The notes beneath the pieces were generated by a model. The model was not told where the DNA came from and made no database searches. It saw nothing but the letters and a program-made list of their open reading frames with translations. The position numbers and the translations under genes are program-made. A stretch of 45,082 nucleotides of DNA from an uncultured cyanobacterium. Its GTDB lineage: Bacteria > Cyanobacteriota > Cyanobacteriia > Cyanobacteriales > Microcystaceae. Below are positions 8,938 through 18,463 of this stretch, piece after piece. The stretch's first letter is position 1. Every line of letters starts with the position of its first letter. The DNA lies in assembly GCA_903887375.1 (NCBI GenBank), contig CAISPN010000015.1, forward strand, positions 1-45,082. The letters are read 5' to 3'.

Positions 8938-10035
8938 ATGCATAGTGATTTTGACAGCGCCGTGATGCGGCGTTGTCTTGTCTTAGCGGGCCAAGCCGCT
9001 GGTCAAACATCTCCCAATCCTTTAGTTGGTTCTGTAATTGTCCAAAATGGAGTAATTGTAGGGGAAGGGTATCACCATAAAGCGGGTGAAGCTCACGCTG
9101 AAGTAGAGGCAATAGAGGCCGCCGCCAATGGTGATCTCCAAGGTGCCACACTCTATGTAAATTTGGAGCCCTGCAACCATCATGGGCGTACGCCACCATG
9201 CACTGAGGCTATCTTAAAGGCAGGAATTGCCAAGGTCGTAGTGGGTATGGTTGATCCTGATAAGCGAGTCTCTGGTTCTGGTATAGCCAAGTTACGCTCA
9301 GCAGGGGTAGAAGTTGTTGTGGGAGTTGAGCAAACTGCATCTGAAAATCTCAATGAAGCTTTTATTCATCGCAGTCTTTATCAAAGAGCTTTTGGTATTT
9401 ACAAATATGCCATGACCCTCGATGGCAAGATCGCCGCAGCTTCTGGGCATAGCGCTTGGGTGAGCAATAGTCAATCTCGCTCTTATGTGCATCATTTGCG
9501 CTCTACTTGTGATGCAGTGATAGTTGGTGGCAATACAGTAAGACTAGATAATCCACATTTAACCACCCATCAGGTAACAGAAAATAATCCCCTGAGGGTT
9601 GTCCTTTCAAAAAGCCTCTCTTTGCCTCTAGAGGCTAATCTTTGGCAACAGCAAGAAGCTAAAACCCTAATTTTCACTCAAGCTGACTGTGACCCCTACG
9701 CGCTTGATTATCTTGTTGGTTGTGGTTTGGAAATTATCCAATTGAACCATCTCACCCCTGAAGGGGTAATGAGTTGGCTTTATCAAAAAGGTCTAACAAA
9801 AGTGCTCTGGGAGTGCGGACCTACATTGGCTGCTGCCGCTATAAAAGATGGAGCGATTCAGAAAATTTTAGCCTTTATTGCGCCTAAAATTATAGGTGGA
9901 ACTCAAGCCCCTAGTCCAATTGCGGATCTTGGTTTAAGCATGATGAATGATGCTATCAATCTAGAAAAAATATCTTTAACTCAAATAGGAGCTGATTTTT
10001 TAGTAGAAGGATATCTCAGCTTGGGGTTAAAATAG
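8938..10035 (+). CDS. ribD: Bifunctional riboflavin deaminase-reductase
   Basis: Carries out the second and third steps of riboflavin synthesis. The N-terminal deaminase half has the zinc site H53-A-E55 and C79...C88 (EPCNHHGRTPPC). The C-terminal reductase half starts near residue 155 with YAMTLDGKIA and includes VIVGGNTVRLDNP. 365 residues is a normal length for the fused enzyme. It follows rpmA by 14 bp and is probably cotranscribed with the ribosomal genes. Confidence 0.96.
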   Translation: MHSDFDSAVMRRCLVLAGQAAGQTSPNPLVGSVIVQNGVIVGEGYHHKAGEAHAEVEAIEAAANGDLQGATLYVNLEPCNHHGRTPPCTEAILKAGIAKVVVGMVDPDKRVSGSGIAKLRSAGVEVVVGVEQTASENLNEAFIHRSLYQRAFGIYKYAMTLDGKIAAASGHSAWVSNSQSRSYVHHLRSTCDAVIVGGNTVRLDNPHLTTHQVTENNPLRVVLSKSLSLPLEANLWQQQEAKTLIFTQADCDPYALDYLVGCGLEIIQLNHLTPEGVMSWLYQKGLTKVLWECGPTLAAAAIKDGAIQKILAFIAPKIIGGTQAPSPIADLGLSMMNDAINLEKISLTQIGADFLVEGYLSLGLK

Positions 10036-10071
10036 TAGTTTAGTTTAAATAATTTTTAAATTTGGTCCTCT

Positions 10072-11193
10072 ATGAAACCTCAAATACATGATATTGCCTC
10101 ACACATCAATACATCTAGGCTGGAGTTAAATATTCCATCTTGTACCAAAGGGATCATTGAGACCTATACTGCCTATTTGCCTGTAACGGAAGCTACCCCA
10201 ATTGTCACCCTCAAAGAAGGTAGTACGCCACTGATTCCGCTCAACTATGTTTCTTCATTGATAGGGCGTGGTATTCAGGTTTTGATTAAGTATGATGGGC
10301 TCAATCCCACTGGTAGCTTTAAAGATCGCGGTATGACCATGGCCATCTCGAAAGCCAAAGAAGATGGAGCTCAAGCTGTAATCTGCGCTAGTACTGGCAA
10401 TACTTCTGCTTCTGCCGCTGCCTATGCCACTAGAGCTGGTCTGAAAGCTTTTGTGATTATTCCTCAGACTAAAGTAGCAATGGGTAAACTAGCTCAGGCT
10501 CTTCTCTATGGAGCCGAGGTCATTGGAATTGATGGTAATTTCGACCAGGCTCTATCGATTGTGAGAAATCTAGGCGAGAGCCATCCAGTGACTATTGTCA
10601 ACTCTGTTAATCCTTACAGATTGCAGGGACAAAAGAGCGCTGCTTTTGAAATAGTCGATGTCATGGGTGAATCGCCAGATTATGTTTTTATTCCAGTTGG
10701 CAATGGTGGCAACATCACGGCCTATTGGATGGGTTTTTCTGAATATTACAACGAGGGTAAATGCACTAAACTACCCAAGATGATGGGGTTTCAAGCAGCA
10801 GGTTCAGCTCCTTTGGTGATCAATCGTCCGGTTGTCAATCCTGAAACTATAGCTACAGCCATCCGCATTGGTAAACCTGCTAACTGGCATAAGGCCACAG
10901 CAGCTAAAGATGCCAGTGGTGGTGAGTTTAATTCAGTCACAGATGAAGAGATCCTCAACGCCTATCGAATATTGGCAGGAAAAGAGGGAATTTTCTGTGA
11001 GCCTGCTAGCGCAGCTTCAGTCGCTGGAGTAATCAAACATGCCAACAAAATAGTAGATAATGCAGTGGTAGTTTGTGTTTTGACTGGCAATGGATTAAAA
11101 GATGCTGATTGCGCAATCACCTACAGTGGTAATGAATTCAAAAAGGGAATAGCTCCTTCACTCGATGCTGTAGCCCATGTCATGGGATTCTAA
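10072..11193 (+). CDS. thrC: Threonine synthase
   Basis: PLP enzyme converting O-phosphohomoserine to threonine. The PLP lysine is K84 in TGSFKDRGM; the phosphate loop is VGNGGN and the CASTGNTSASAAAYA block follows the lysine. 373 residues fits the shorter class of threonine synthases. Residues 1-35 form an N-terminal extension before the TPIVTL core. The last 17 bp overlap the next gene, so the two are probably coupled. Confidence 0.95.
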   Translation: MKPQIHDIASHINTSRLELNIPSCTKGIIETYTAYLPVTEATPIVTLKEGSTPLIPLNYVSSLIGRGIQVLIKYDGLNPTGSFKDRGMTMAISKAKEDGAQAVICASTGNTSASAAAYATRAGLKAFVIIPQTKVAMGKLAQALLYGAEVIGIDGNFDQALSIVRNLGESHPVTIVNSVNPYRLQGQKSAAFEIVDVMGESPDYVFIPVGNGGNITAYWMGFSEYYNEGKCTKLPKMMGFQAAGSAPLVINRPVVNPETIATAIRIGKPANWHKATAAKDASGGEFNSVTDEEILNAYRILAGKEGIFCEPASAASVAGVIKHANKIVDNAVVVCVLTGNGLKDADCAITYSGNEFKKGIAPSLDAVAHVMGF

Positions 11194-12313
11194 CAATGAA
11201 ATAGTTATTACCGGTGTTGCTCTGCGCTCTTGTTTGGGAGATTTAGAACAAACATGGCAGCAACTTTGTGCTAATCAAACTGGCTTAAAACTCCTTAGTC
11301 CTTTTGCTCAATTGCCTGCCTACCCGCTGGGATTGATTCAAGATAACCCACTTACTATTTCTGAGATTATTGTCCCGGTGATTGAAGAGTTACTCTTGAG
11401 CGCTAAAGTTTCTGCTCCTTTGCCAACATGCGGCGTAGTAATTGGGTCTAGCCGCTCTTGTCAAGCTGGTTGGGAGAGTTTACTAAGCAAAAAAACCTTT
11501 ACCGGTTGGGAAAATATGTTTCCCTATCAGCCTGCTAATTTAGCTGCCGCCATGATTGGCAGTCATGGCCCTGTCATAGCGCCAATGAGCGCCTGCTCTA
11601 CAGGAATTTGGGCTATTGCCAGAGCTTACCAACTTATTGAGCAAAAATCTTGCCAAATGGTCATTGCCGGAGCAATAGATACACCCATTTCTCCTTTGAC
11701 AATCACTGGTTTTCAGCAGATGTCACTTCTATCTAAACATTGCTGCTCTCCTTTTGATCGTCAGCGTGATGGCTTAGCTTTAGGAGAAGGCTGTGCAATC
11801 TTGTTAATTGAATCTTTAGAATCTGCCAGAGAGCGAAATGTTCAACCGCTTGCCCAAATAAAGGGTTTTGCTTTAAATTGTGATGCTCAGCATATGACCT
11901 CGCCTGAGGCAAGTGGACAAGTGGCAACTTTGGCAATCAAAAAATGTTTGGACAATAGTGAATTGCTCCCCGAAGATATAGATTTAATTTATACCCATGG
12001 AACTGGAACCATTCTCAATGACCAGAGAGAATGCAAGATCATCGAGTCTATTTTTCCCTCTGATGTTCATTTGGCTTCAATTAAAGGCGCAATTGGGCAC
12101 ACTTTAGGCGCATCTGGGGCTATTTCTTGTGCTTTATCTTTACTTTCGCTCAAGCAGCAGATCGTTCCTCCAGCAGTAGGTCTAAATAATTCAGCCTTTG
12201 CCCTCAATTTGAGCAAGTATGCTACCAAAGCCAAATTGCATAATATATTAAACTTGAGCTTTGGTCTTGGCGGACAAAATGCTGCCTTGCTCTTGCAAAA
12301 ATTCAATCGCTAG
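11177..12313 (+). CDS. Beta-ketoacyl-ACP synthase, FabF-like paralogue
   Basis: A thiolase-fold condensing enzyme. The Cys-His-His triad is C140 (SACSTG), H274 (YTHGTGT) and H308 (IGHTLGASG), and the C-terminal NLSFGLGGQNAA loop is present. At 378 residues it is shorter than typical FabF (about 410), mainly before the active-site cysteine. In fatty-acid synthesis it would condense malonyl-ACP with acyl-ACP. Its divergence and its position overlapping thrC by 17 bp suggest a second KAS II-type paralogue rather than the main fabF, so I give no symbol. Confidence 0.85.
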   Translation: MSWDSNNEIVITGVALRSCLGDLEQTWQQLCANQTGLKLLSPFAQLPAYPLGLIQDNPLTISEIIVPVIEELLLSAKVSAPLPTCGVVIGSSRSCQAGWESLLSKKTFTGWENMFPYQPANLAAAMIGSHGPVIAPMSACSTGIWAIARAYQLIEQKSCQMVIAGAIDTPISPLTITGFQQMSLLSKHCCSPFDRQRDGLALGEGCAILLIESLESARERNVQPLAQIKGFALNCDAQHMTSPEASGQVATLAIKKCLDNSELLPEDIDLIYTHGTGTILNDQRECKIIESIFPSDVHLASIKGAIGHTLGASGAISCALSLLSLKQQIVPPAVGLNNSAFALNLSKYATKAKLHNILNLSFGLGGQNAALLLQKFNR

Positions 12314-12379
12314 AAAGGCTAATGAACATGGCCTTGCTAAAGTTCTTAAAACTTGCTAGAATTACCAAATTGCTAGTGG

Positions 12380-12466
12380 GGAGAGATGGCTGAGTGGTTG
12401 AAAGCGGCATCCTGCTAAGATGTTGTGGGGGTAACCCCACCGAGGGTTCGAATCCCTCTCTCTCCG
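12380..12466 (+). tRNA. tRNA-Ser(GCU)
   Basis: Full cloverleaf of 87 nt. The acceptor arms are GGAGAGA (12380-12386) and TCTCTCC (12459-12465) with discriminator G12466. The anticodon loop CTGCTAA (12412-12418) gives anticodon GCT at 12414-12416, reading AGC/AGU. There is a long variable arm (GTGGGGGTAACCCCAC region), as expected for a class II serine tRNA. The T arm is GAGGG-TTCGAAT-CCCTC (12442-12458). The CCA end is not encoded. Confidence 0.97.
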
Positions 12467-12480
12467 TTTCCTTAACATAC

Positions 12481-12509
12481 AAAAAAAAAGTAGGACTTGT
12501 ATCCTACTT
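12481..12509 (-). terminator. Rho-independent terminator of the RRM gene
   Basis: The stem AAGTAGGA (12488-12495) pairs perfectly with TCCTACTT (12502-12509) around a 6-nt loop. On the minus strand it is followed by nine T. It lies 26 bp past the stop of the RNA-binding protein gene. Confidence 0.88.
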
Positions 12510-12534
12510 AATTTAATTATTTAGGCTTTAGTTT

Positions 12535-12828
12535 TTAGTAGCGTCTGTTGCCGCCGCCACCGCCGCCACCGCCACCGCCTCTATCTTCCCGAGGCTTAGC
12601 AGGATTGACCTTTAGAGTGCGCCCCATCCATTCAGCTCCATCTAGAGCCTCGATGGCCTTTGCTTCCTCACTAGGACTACTCATCTCTACAAAAGCAAAG
12701 CCTCTCATTCGACCGGTTTCACGGTCAGTTGGGACATTAACTCTTTTTACTGAGCCATACTCAGCAAATACAGAGTTGAGATCTTCTTGTGTAACCTGAT
12801 AGGACAGATTACCAACAAAAATGGACAT
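12535..12828 (-). CDS. Glycine-rich RRM RNA-binding protein (cyanobacterial Rbp type)
   Basis: 97 residues. One RRM domain (1-80) has RNP2 IFVGNL at 3-8 and RNP1 RGFAFVEM at 42-49, followed by a short tail with ten consecutive glycines and NRRY. This is the cyanobacterial Rbp family, whose known members bind RNA and are often cold-induced or involved in mRNA localisation. The 162-bp upstream spacer could be a long regulated 5' leader. The tail is encoded by GC-rich GGN repeats, which create an artefactual polyproline frame on the other strand. Confidence 0.93.
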   Translation of the reverse strand: MSIFVGNLSYQVTQEDLNSVFAEYGSVKRVNVPTDRETGRMRGFAFVEMSSPSEEAKAIEALDGAEWMGRTLKVNPAKPREDRGGGGGGGGGGNRRY

Positions 12829-12990
12829 AAAATATTGTCTCCGTTCATCAGAATATATGCAGAGATATGAGATATCGGAGATAATCTTGCTTGAACTAAA
12901 CAGATAACCAGCTTGCCGACACTTATACTCGATATCTATCGTAGCGCAGTGTTACAAGCCTGGCCTCATTTTGCTCAATAAATTTTTACT

Positions 12991-14085
12991 TTAGCTTTGA
13001 TAGTAAGGAAAATCTATGTATCCTTGGGGCCCATCAGAGTACCATACTGCAGGATCACTAGGTGGATTGAGCGGCCAATTATGAGTAAAACGCTCTACCA
13101 AATCAGGATTACTGATATAGGCTCTTCCAAAGGCAATGAGATCGGCATTACCTTGATCTAAGGTAGTTTCGGCACTTGCTTGTTCATACCCGCAATTGCC
13201 TATGATAGAGCCTGAGAATAATGGACGAAATTCAGCCAAGATCATGGGAGTGCCTAGTCCATGAAAGCCAAAGCCTAGACCATCTATGATATCTAGAAAA
13301 GCTAACTTGTAAAAATCTAATTGCTCGGCATAGTAAAGGAAAGACTCACGGTAGTCAACTGAGCCCATGCCATTGAAAACCCCATTGGGTGAAAGTCTGA
13401 CCCCAATCCTGCTAGGGTCCCAAACCTTCAAAACTGTTTCGACTATTTCGCGCAGGAATTGAAACCGGTTTTCTTTGCTGCCACCATAGCGATCTTGGCG
13501 CTGGTTTGAACATGACTGAAGAAACTGGTCAATGAGGTACCCATTGGCTCCATGTATCTCGATAGCATCAAAGCCCGCCTTTTGGGCATTTTCTGCTGCT
13601 TGACGGTAATCTTCAACAATAGAGGATATTTCTTCTGTTTCTAGGGCACGTGGGACTTGATAGGGTTGTTTGCCTGTAGCTGTGTAGACTCCATCTTCTC
13701 CAGCAATAGCAATAGCCGATGGGGCAATAGGAAGAGATCCATCTTTTTGAAAACTAGAATGGGATGCTCTGCCTGTGTGCCAAAGCTGCAAGGCTATACG
13801 TCCTCCCTTATCGTGAACTGCCCTGACAATCTCTTGCCAACCGTCTATTTGCTCTTGATTATAAATTCCGGGCGTATTGGGAAAACCAATAGCCTGCTGA
13901 CTAATTGCAGTAGCTTCTGTAATTATTAGACCAGCTGAGGCTCTTTGTAGATAGTAGGTTTTCATTAGGCTATTAGGTATGCGCTCTATGCCAGCTCTTG
14001 CTCTAGTTAATGGAGAGAAAACTACACGATTGGGCAAGGACAAACAACCTAATTGTACTGGAGAAAGTAATTTTGAGCTATTCAT
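12991..14085 (-). CDS. Old-yellow-enzyme-family ene-reductase (NADH:flavin oxidoreductase)
   Basis: FMN-dependent reductase of activated C=C bonds, NemA/OYE class. 364 residues forming a TIM barrel. Visible motifs are SPLTRARAG near 24, LWHTGRASH near 101, the catalytic His-Asn pair in IHGANGYLIDQFLQ near 177-190, and RYGGSKENR near 198. The C-terminal IAFGRAYISNPDL is the phosphate-binding region. Its start ATG overlaps the stop of the upstream glycosyltransferase gene by 4 bp (ATGA), indicating translational coupling. The physiological substrate is unknown. Confidence 0.92.
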   Translation of the reverse strand: MNSSKLLSPVQLGCLSLPNRVVFSPLTRARAGIERIPNSLMKTYYLQRASAGLIITEATAISQQAIGFPNTPGIYNQEQIDGWQEIVRAVHDKGGRIALQLWHTGRASHSSFQKDGSLPIAPSAIAIAGEDGVYTATGKQPYQVPRALETEEISSIVEDYRQAAENAQKAGFDAIEIHGANGYLIDQFLQSCSNQRQDRYGGSKENRFQFLREIVETVLKVWDPSRIGVRLSPNGVFNGMGSVDYRESFLYYAEQLDFYKLAFLDIIDGLGFGFHGLGTPMILAEFRPLFSGSIIGNCGYEQASAETTLDQGNADLIAFGRAYISNPDLVERFTHNWPLNPPSDPAVWYSDGPQGYIDFPYYQS

Positions 14086-15857
14086 GGGCTATTTAATTTA
14101 TAAATTCTTACTCCATCAATATTATCAACTAGTTTATATTTCTCAGTGATTATCTTATTGAGTTCAGGGAAAGCTTCATGTTCTTGTGTTTTAGGATCGT
14201 GAAAGGTGAACATTTTTGGGCTAACAGCATCAACAAAAACAGAAGCTGAAGATTTAGCAAGGTCATCAATAAACCTTTTTAAGTAATATTTTTGCAAGGG
14301 AGAAGGTATTATTGCACTTGCAGGTACAGCATCTCTGACACCTTGAATTGTGGCAGTTTCCACATAAAGTTCAGGGGCCCAACCCCAAACAACCATAGTC
14401 TCACCAGGATGAATAATTTGGGTAATTGCTGTTTCCAAAGGACCATGGTAATGCTTTAATAATTGTTCTCGTCTGAGCAAATTTGGATCATCATATTTGA
14501 TATAAAACAAACCTTGAGCTATACCAACTATAATTATATACAGCAAAAAATTAATTAGTAATTTAATAGGTAAATTTCCTAAAGATTTTTTTAGGCTAGA
14601 ATTAATAGCAATGATTTGAAGTTCGCCTAAACATACACCAATTAAAAATCCACAGGGAATTATTAAAAATAGTAAGTAATGATAGAATTGATTTGCTGGC
14701 TTGAGAACAGCATAGAGAGAGAATATTAATTGTAATATACTATAATAAATTAAATAAAAAGATCTAGATCTTTTGGTTTTTTGAATTTTAAAATATTGAA
14801 AATATATCAAAATTGGAATTAAGACAATAAGCATCGCTGCAGCCAAACAAAATAATACACGTGTTGAGAAAAATAAATTAAAGATATAACCAAGATGATC
14901 TCCAATATGAGAAGATTTTGTGGAATTATTTACCACCTTTAAAGTACCAGAAGAATAATTTAATAAATTTTGCTGGATATAGCTTTTCCAAAAATCATCA
15001 ATTAATGAAAATCTTATTAAATAAGCAAAAATAATCAATGATGGTATCAAAAAAGATAAGCCTAATAAGACTATACTTTTGGAAAATTCTGTTTTATCTT
15101 GGCTTTGCTTCCAAATAATATGAATGGCCAACAAAACTATGGCAAAGGCTATAGGCAGTCCCTGAAATTTAGCAACAGGAATGGCTCCTAATAGTAATCC
15201 TGAGACTATTCTAAGTTCATTTTTAGGGTATCTGTAAGAAAAACAGATTGCCATTAAAGATAAAGTAAGCAACGCTATAGGCACATATTCACTAGCATAG
15301 TATTTGAGATCATAAATTGGCATTACAGAAAATGTAACTACTACTAAAAAAACAGATGATCTTGCTATTGATTTATTATAGATAATATTGAGCGAATAAT
15401 AAAGTGATAAAATTGAGATAAAAACAAGTAAAATAGCTACTAACCTAGCTGAAGCGTATTCAAGTCTTATTCCTAAATAAACTGGTAATTCTAACGGGAA
15501 TATATTTAAAGGGCCAGAGCTTCCGGTATCTACCGATTGCCAAAAAACTGGATCTTTGAATAGTTTAATTGCTCCTGCTATGAACTGAGATTCATCAGGG
15601 TTAACATTGGGGACCAACAGACTAGTCCATCGGCCTATTATGATAAATAAAATTATAGAAAATATAAAAATATTATCAGAAAGTAGATACCTATTTTTCT
15701 TGATAAATTTAAGATGATTTTGTGCTAGATATATAAACGATGTAAAAATAAGAAATAAAAAAGATAATCCAAAAAGAAATTTTTGTATATCTATAATATT
15801 GGGATTATTTACAAAGTTTAATAGTATCCATCTTATATCGACTAAGGTATTTTTCAT
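14082..15857 (-). CDS. GT-C-fold (GT39/ArnT-like) polytopic membrane glycosyltransferase
   Basis: 591 residues with roughly ten to twelve hydrophobic helices. The first luminal loop carries the acidic pair D88-E89 in VNPDESQF, the catalytic signature of GT39/GT83-type enzymes that use polyprenyl-phosphate sugars. The last 130 residues are soluble (WGWAPELYVE; FHDPKTQEHE). Family members glycosylate proteins or lipid A from the periplasmic side; the acceptor here is unknown. The gene is visibly more AT-rich than its neighbours, with AT-biased codons, compatible with recent transfer. It overlaps the ene-reductase gene by 4 bp. Confidence 0.8.
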   Translation of the reverse strand: MKNTLVDIRWILLNFVNNPNIIDIQKFLFGLSFLFLIFTSFIYLAQNHLKFIKKNRYLLSDNIFIFSIILFIIIGRWTSLLVPNVNPDESQFIAGAIKLFKDPVFWQSVDTGSSGPLNIFPLELPVYLGIRLEYASARLVAILLVFISILSLYYSLNIIYNKSIARSSVFLVVVTFSVMPIYDLKYYASEYVPIALLTLSLMAICFSYRYPKNELRIVSGLLLGAIPVAKFQGLPIAFAIVLLAIHIIWKQSQDKTEFSKSIVLLGLSFLIPSLIIFAYLIRFSLIDDFWKSYIQQNLLNYSSGTLKVVNNSTKSSHIGDHLGYIFNLFFSTRVLFCLAAAMLIVLIPILIYFQYFKIQKTKRSRSFYLIYYSILQLIFSLYAVLKPANQFYHYLLFLIIPCGFLIGVCLGELQIIAINSSLKKSLGNLPIKLLINFLLYIIIVGIAQGLFYIKYDDPNLLRREQLLKHYHGPLETAITQIIHPGETMVVWGWAPELYVETATIQGVRDAVPASAIIPSPLQKYYLKRFIDDLAKSSASVFVDAVSPKMFTFHDPKTQEHEAFPELNKIITEKYKLVDNIDGVRIYKLNSP

Positions 15858-16027
15858 GGTGATAAACTGATACTAAATGATAGTTTTATGATTCTAGGTT
15901 CTTTGGATTTATGCAGGAACCTTCTTCTTGGCTGATTATTGCAATTTTTTTGCTCAGCGCAAATTAATATAGAATTAACGACATAGAATGTAGTAATTGC
16001 CCATTTGAAATCTATCCCATTGCGCCT

Positions 16028-16879
16028 ATGCCTTGGCCCCGTATTGTTAGTACTATTATAGCAATTGTAATTGCTGTAATTATGATTATTCTTGGAGGAT
16101 GGTACTTTAGTACGGGACTGACTGTGCTAGTTTTTTTGGGTGAGTTGGAATACTTTAATATGGTCAGGGCTAAGGGAATTTCCCCTGCCACAAAGATGAC
16201 TATTTTTCTGTCAATTTGTCTTTTGCTTGTCTCTACCATCTCTCCTAGCTTGGCTGATGCGGTCTTTCCGCTTACTGGAACATTAATCTGCTTTTATCTG
16301 CTCTTTCAGGGAAAAATGGCAACTATTGCCGATATCTCCACATCCTTGCTTGGTCTTTTCTACGGTGGATATTTACCCAGTTATTGGATCAGGTTGAGGG
16401 TAGGTTTAGACATCAGCAAAACAGCTAGCCTTTTACCTGATACTTGGCATCATTTTCGCGACTTACCCTTATCCTTAACGGTTACGATTGTTGCTTTTGG
16501 TTGTATTTGGGCTTCAGATATTGGAGCTTATATCATGGGTAAATGGCTTGGCAAAACCAGACTTTCGGATATAAGCCCTAAAAAGACCGTTGAAGGTTTT
16601 CTCTTTGGAATTTTGGGTAGCATTCTGGTAGCAGAATGGGGAGCTTATGAACTGCAATGGCCCTATTGGCAGATTACCGGTCTTTTTCTTGGAGTTTTAA
16701 TCAGTATTGTTAGTCTTTTGGGTGATTTGACTGAGTCTATGATGAAAAGAGATGCAGGTTTTAAAGATTCAGGTCAATTGATACCAGGCCACGGTGGAAT
16801 CCTAGACCGCGCAGATAGCTATGTTTTTACTGCCCCTTTGGTCTATTATTTTGTGACTTTACTTCTGCCTATACTATGA
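16028..16879 (+). CDS. cdsA: Phosphatidate cytidylyltransferase
   Basis: Membrane enzyme making CDP-diacylglycerol from phosphatidate and CTP for phospholipid synthesis. 283 residues, about seven membrane segments. The family signature is near the C-terminus: SLLGDLTESMMKRDAGFKDSG (residues 235-255, GD and KRD acids) followed by PGHGGILDRADS. The KKTVEGFLFG block near 186 is also diagnostic. It is transcribed divergently from the GT39-like gene across a 170-bp spacer. Confidence 0.95.
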   Translation: MPWPRIVSTIIAIVIAVIMIILGGWYFSTGLTVLVFLGELEYFNMVRAKGISPATKMTIFLSICLLLVSTISPSLADAVFPLTGTLICFYLLFQGKMATIADISTSLLGLFYGGYLPSYWIRLRVGLDISKTASLLPDTWHHFRDLPLSLTVTIVAFGCIWASDIGAYIMGKWLGKTRLSDISPKKTVEGFLFGILGSILVAEWGAYELQWPYWQITGLFLGVLISIVSLLGDLTESMMKRDAGFKDSGQLIPGHGGILDRADSYVFTAPLVYYFVTLLLPIL

Positions 16880-16887
16880 AAATAATC

Positions 16888-16911
16888 AGGGTTGGCATCA
16901 CTACCAACCCT
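16888..16911. terminator. Stem-loop between convergent cdsA and psbM
   Basis: AGGGTTGG (16888-16895) and CCAACCCT (16904-16911) form a perfect 8-bp stem with an 8-nt loop. It lies 8 bp after the cdsA stop and 11 bp after the psbM stop. A T-rich run follows on the minus strand, so it probably serves both genes. Confidence 0.75.
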
Positions 16912-16922
16912 CATTTAGTAAA

Positions 16923-17033
16923 CTATCTGTTTCTCTCTAGCTTTCCAGTTTGAATATAAAGAATCAACAGAAAAACAGTAGGGACTAAAACAAATAGAAT
17001 ACTGGCGATAAATCCTAGGTTGTTAACTTGCAT
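16923..17033 (-). CDS. psbM: Photosystem II reaction centre protein M
   Basis: A 36-residue single-helix thylakoid protein at the monomer-monomer interface of PSII. It reads [20 protein letters not shown], a hydrophobic helix, then QTGKLERNR, very close to the known cyanobacterial PsbM. It was found by reading the minus strand and is too short for most ORF filters. The start lies 29 bp after the murD stop on the same strand, so cotranscription with murD is possible. Confidence 0.96.
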   Translation of the reverse strand: MQVNNLGFIASILFVLVPTVFLLILYIQTGKLERNR

Positions 17034-17062
17034 TTAATTGTTACCTCTTCAAACAGAACTAA

Positions 17063-18463
17063 CTACTCACCTTTTAGGATATCATTGCTCATTGCCAGTT
17101 TTTGAGATAAATGCCGAAAATGCTCTCCTCTATGCTCAAAACTTGAATATTGGTCAAAGCTGGCACAGGCAGGGGACAAAAGAACTATACCCGCTTTTGT
17201 TGCTTTGGCTAGCTCTAAAGATCTTGGAATTGCTTTTTCCATATTGTCTATCTTTTCATAATTTAGATAACCAACATCCTCCAGGCGTCGGGCAAAAAGC
17301 TCTGATGCTTGCCCTATCAATAAAACAGCAGCAGTCTTTGCTTTGATAATCTCTAACCAAGCCTTATCATCTCCTTCTTTGGCTTGTCCTCCGGCTATCA
17401 AAATAACTGATCCTTCGACTGCTTCTAGGCCAACTTGGGCTGCATCATAGTTAGTAGCTTTGCTGTCGTTGATATAGTCAACGCCGCTAATAGTACATAT
17501 TTTCTCAAGACGATGTATGACACCTGTAAAATTGCTCATAGCATCGATAATAGCTTCTTTATCGATATTTGCTAGCCGGGCAACAGCCACAGCCAGTAAG
17601 AGATTTTGCCAGTTATGATTACCAGGCATTTTGAACTGATTGATGGGCATGATTAATTCACCAAAGGACCTGATCCAATTATTCTCAATGTAAACGCCAG
17701 AATCATCTAGTAGCCTTTTAGTACTTGTCCAATGTATGTCTTCTGAAGAGTTAATCTTACTCAACAAATAGGGATCATCCCCATTGAAAACCTTGTGTTT
17801 GGATCGATCCAAAAGACTAGATTTAATCTTGAAATAGTTCTCCATTGTCTTATGGCGATTGAGATGATCTGGGGTGAATGTCGTCCAAACCCCAATTGTT
17901 GGAGATAATTTACTGGAAGATTCGATTTGGTAGCTGCTAATTTCCGCAATTACCCAATCTAGCTGCTCAGGCTGATTGAGTACCAGCTCACAAGCAGCAT
18001 AGCCAATGTTGCCACAAGCTGGAGCATTGAGCCCAAAAGAGCGAAAAATTGCCTCAATTAGGGCTGTAGTTGTTGTCTTGCCATTGGTTCCTGTTACGCC
18101 AACCCATGGTATATGAGCAAGATGGCGATAGGCCAGCTCTATTTCACCAATAACTTCAATTTGTTTTTTTTGAGCTTGCCCTATAAGGGGGATATCCCAG
18201 GGAACCCCTGGACTAACCACAATAAGATCTGGCTTTTGTTCGTCATCTAAAGTAGGTATATAGTTTAAACGAACTTCAATTCCTTCTTGGGCTAACTCCT
18301 GGGATTGTTTTTGTAAATTGGGGCTATCGTTGGAGTCACTGAGGACTACCTGATAACCTGTTTTGGAGAGAACTCTGGCTGCAGCGATGCCTGAGCGACC
18401 CACCCCAATAACTTCTGCTGTTTTGGTTGGGTTGGCTCTAAATGTAGAAAAAGTAGATTGCAT
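17063..18463 (-). CDS. murD: UDP-N-acetylmuramoyl-L-alanine--D-glutamate ligase
   Basis: Cytoplasmic Mur ligase adding D-glutamate to the peptidoglycan precursor. ATP-binding GVTGTNGKTTT lies near residues 122-132, with the N-terminal Rossmann domain (GVGRSGIAAARVL) and the DSKATN motif near 345. ATG 18463 is taken as the start (466 residues); the reading frame extends three codons further to a TTG. It is 29 bp upstream of psbM on the same strand. Confidence 0.96.
   Translation of the reverse strand: MQSTFSTFRANPTKTAEVIGVGRSGIAAARVLSKTGYQVVLSDSNDSPNLQKQSQELAQEGIEVRLNYIPTLDDEQKPDLIVVSPGVPWDIPLIGQAQKKQIEVIGEIELAYRHLAHIPWVGVTGTNGKTTTTALIEAIFRSFGLNAPACGNIGYAACELVLNQPEQLDWVIAEISSYQIESSSKLSPTIGVWTTFTPDHLNRHKTMENYFKIKSSLLDRSKHKVFNGDDPYLLSKINSSEDIHWTSTKRLLDDSGVYIENNWIRSFGELIMPINQFKMPGNHNWQNLLLAVAVARLANIDKEAIIDAMSNFTGVIHRLEKICTISGVDYINDSKATNYDAAQVGLEAVEGSVILIAGGQAKEGDDKAWLEIIKAKTAAVLLIGQASELFARRLEDVGYLNYEKIDNMEKAIPRSLELAKATKAGIVLLSPACASFDQYSSFEHRGEHFRHLSQKLAMSNDILKGE

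Noticed and set aside
12548-12799. Plus-strand frame beginning with a proline run
   Set aside because: It is the complement of the poly-glycine tail and RRM of the RNA-binding protein; the RRM frame has clear RNP motifs.
15912-15968. 18-codon hydrophobic frame MQEPSSWLII... upstream of cdsA
   Set aside because: It matches none of the small photosystem or cytochrome subunits I know, and the helix is too short.
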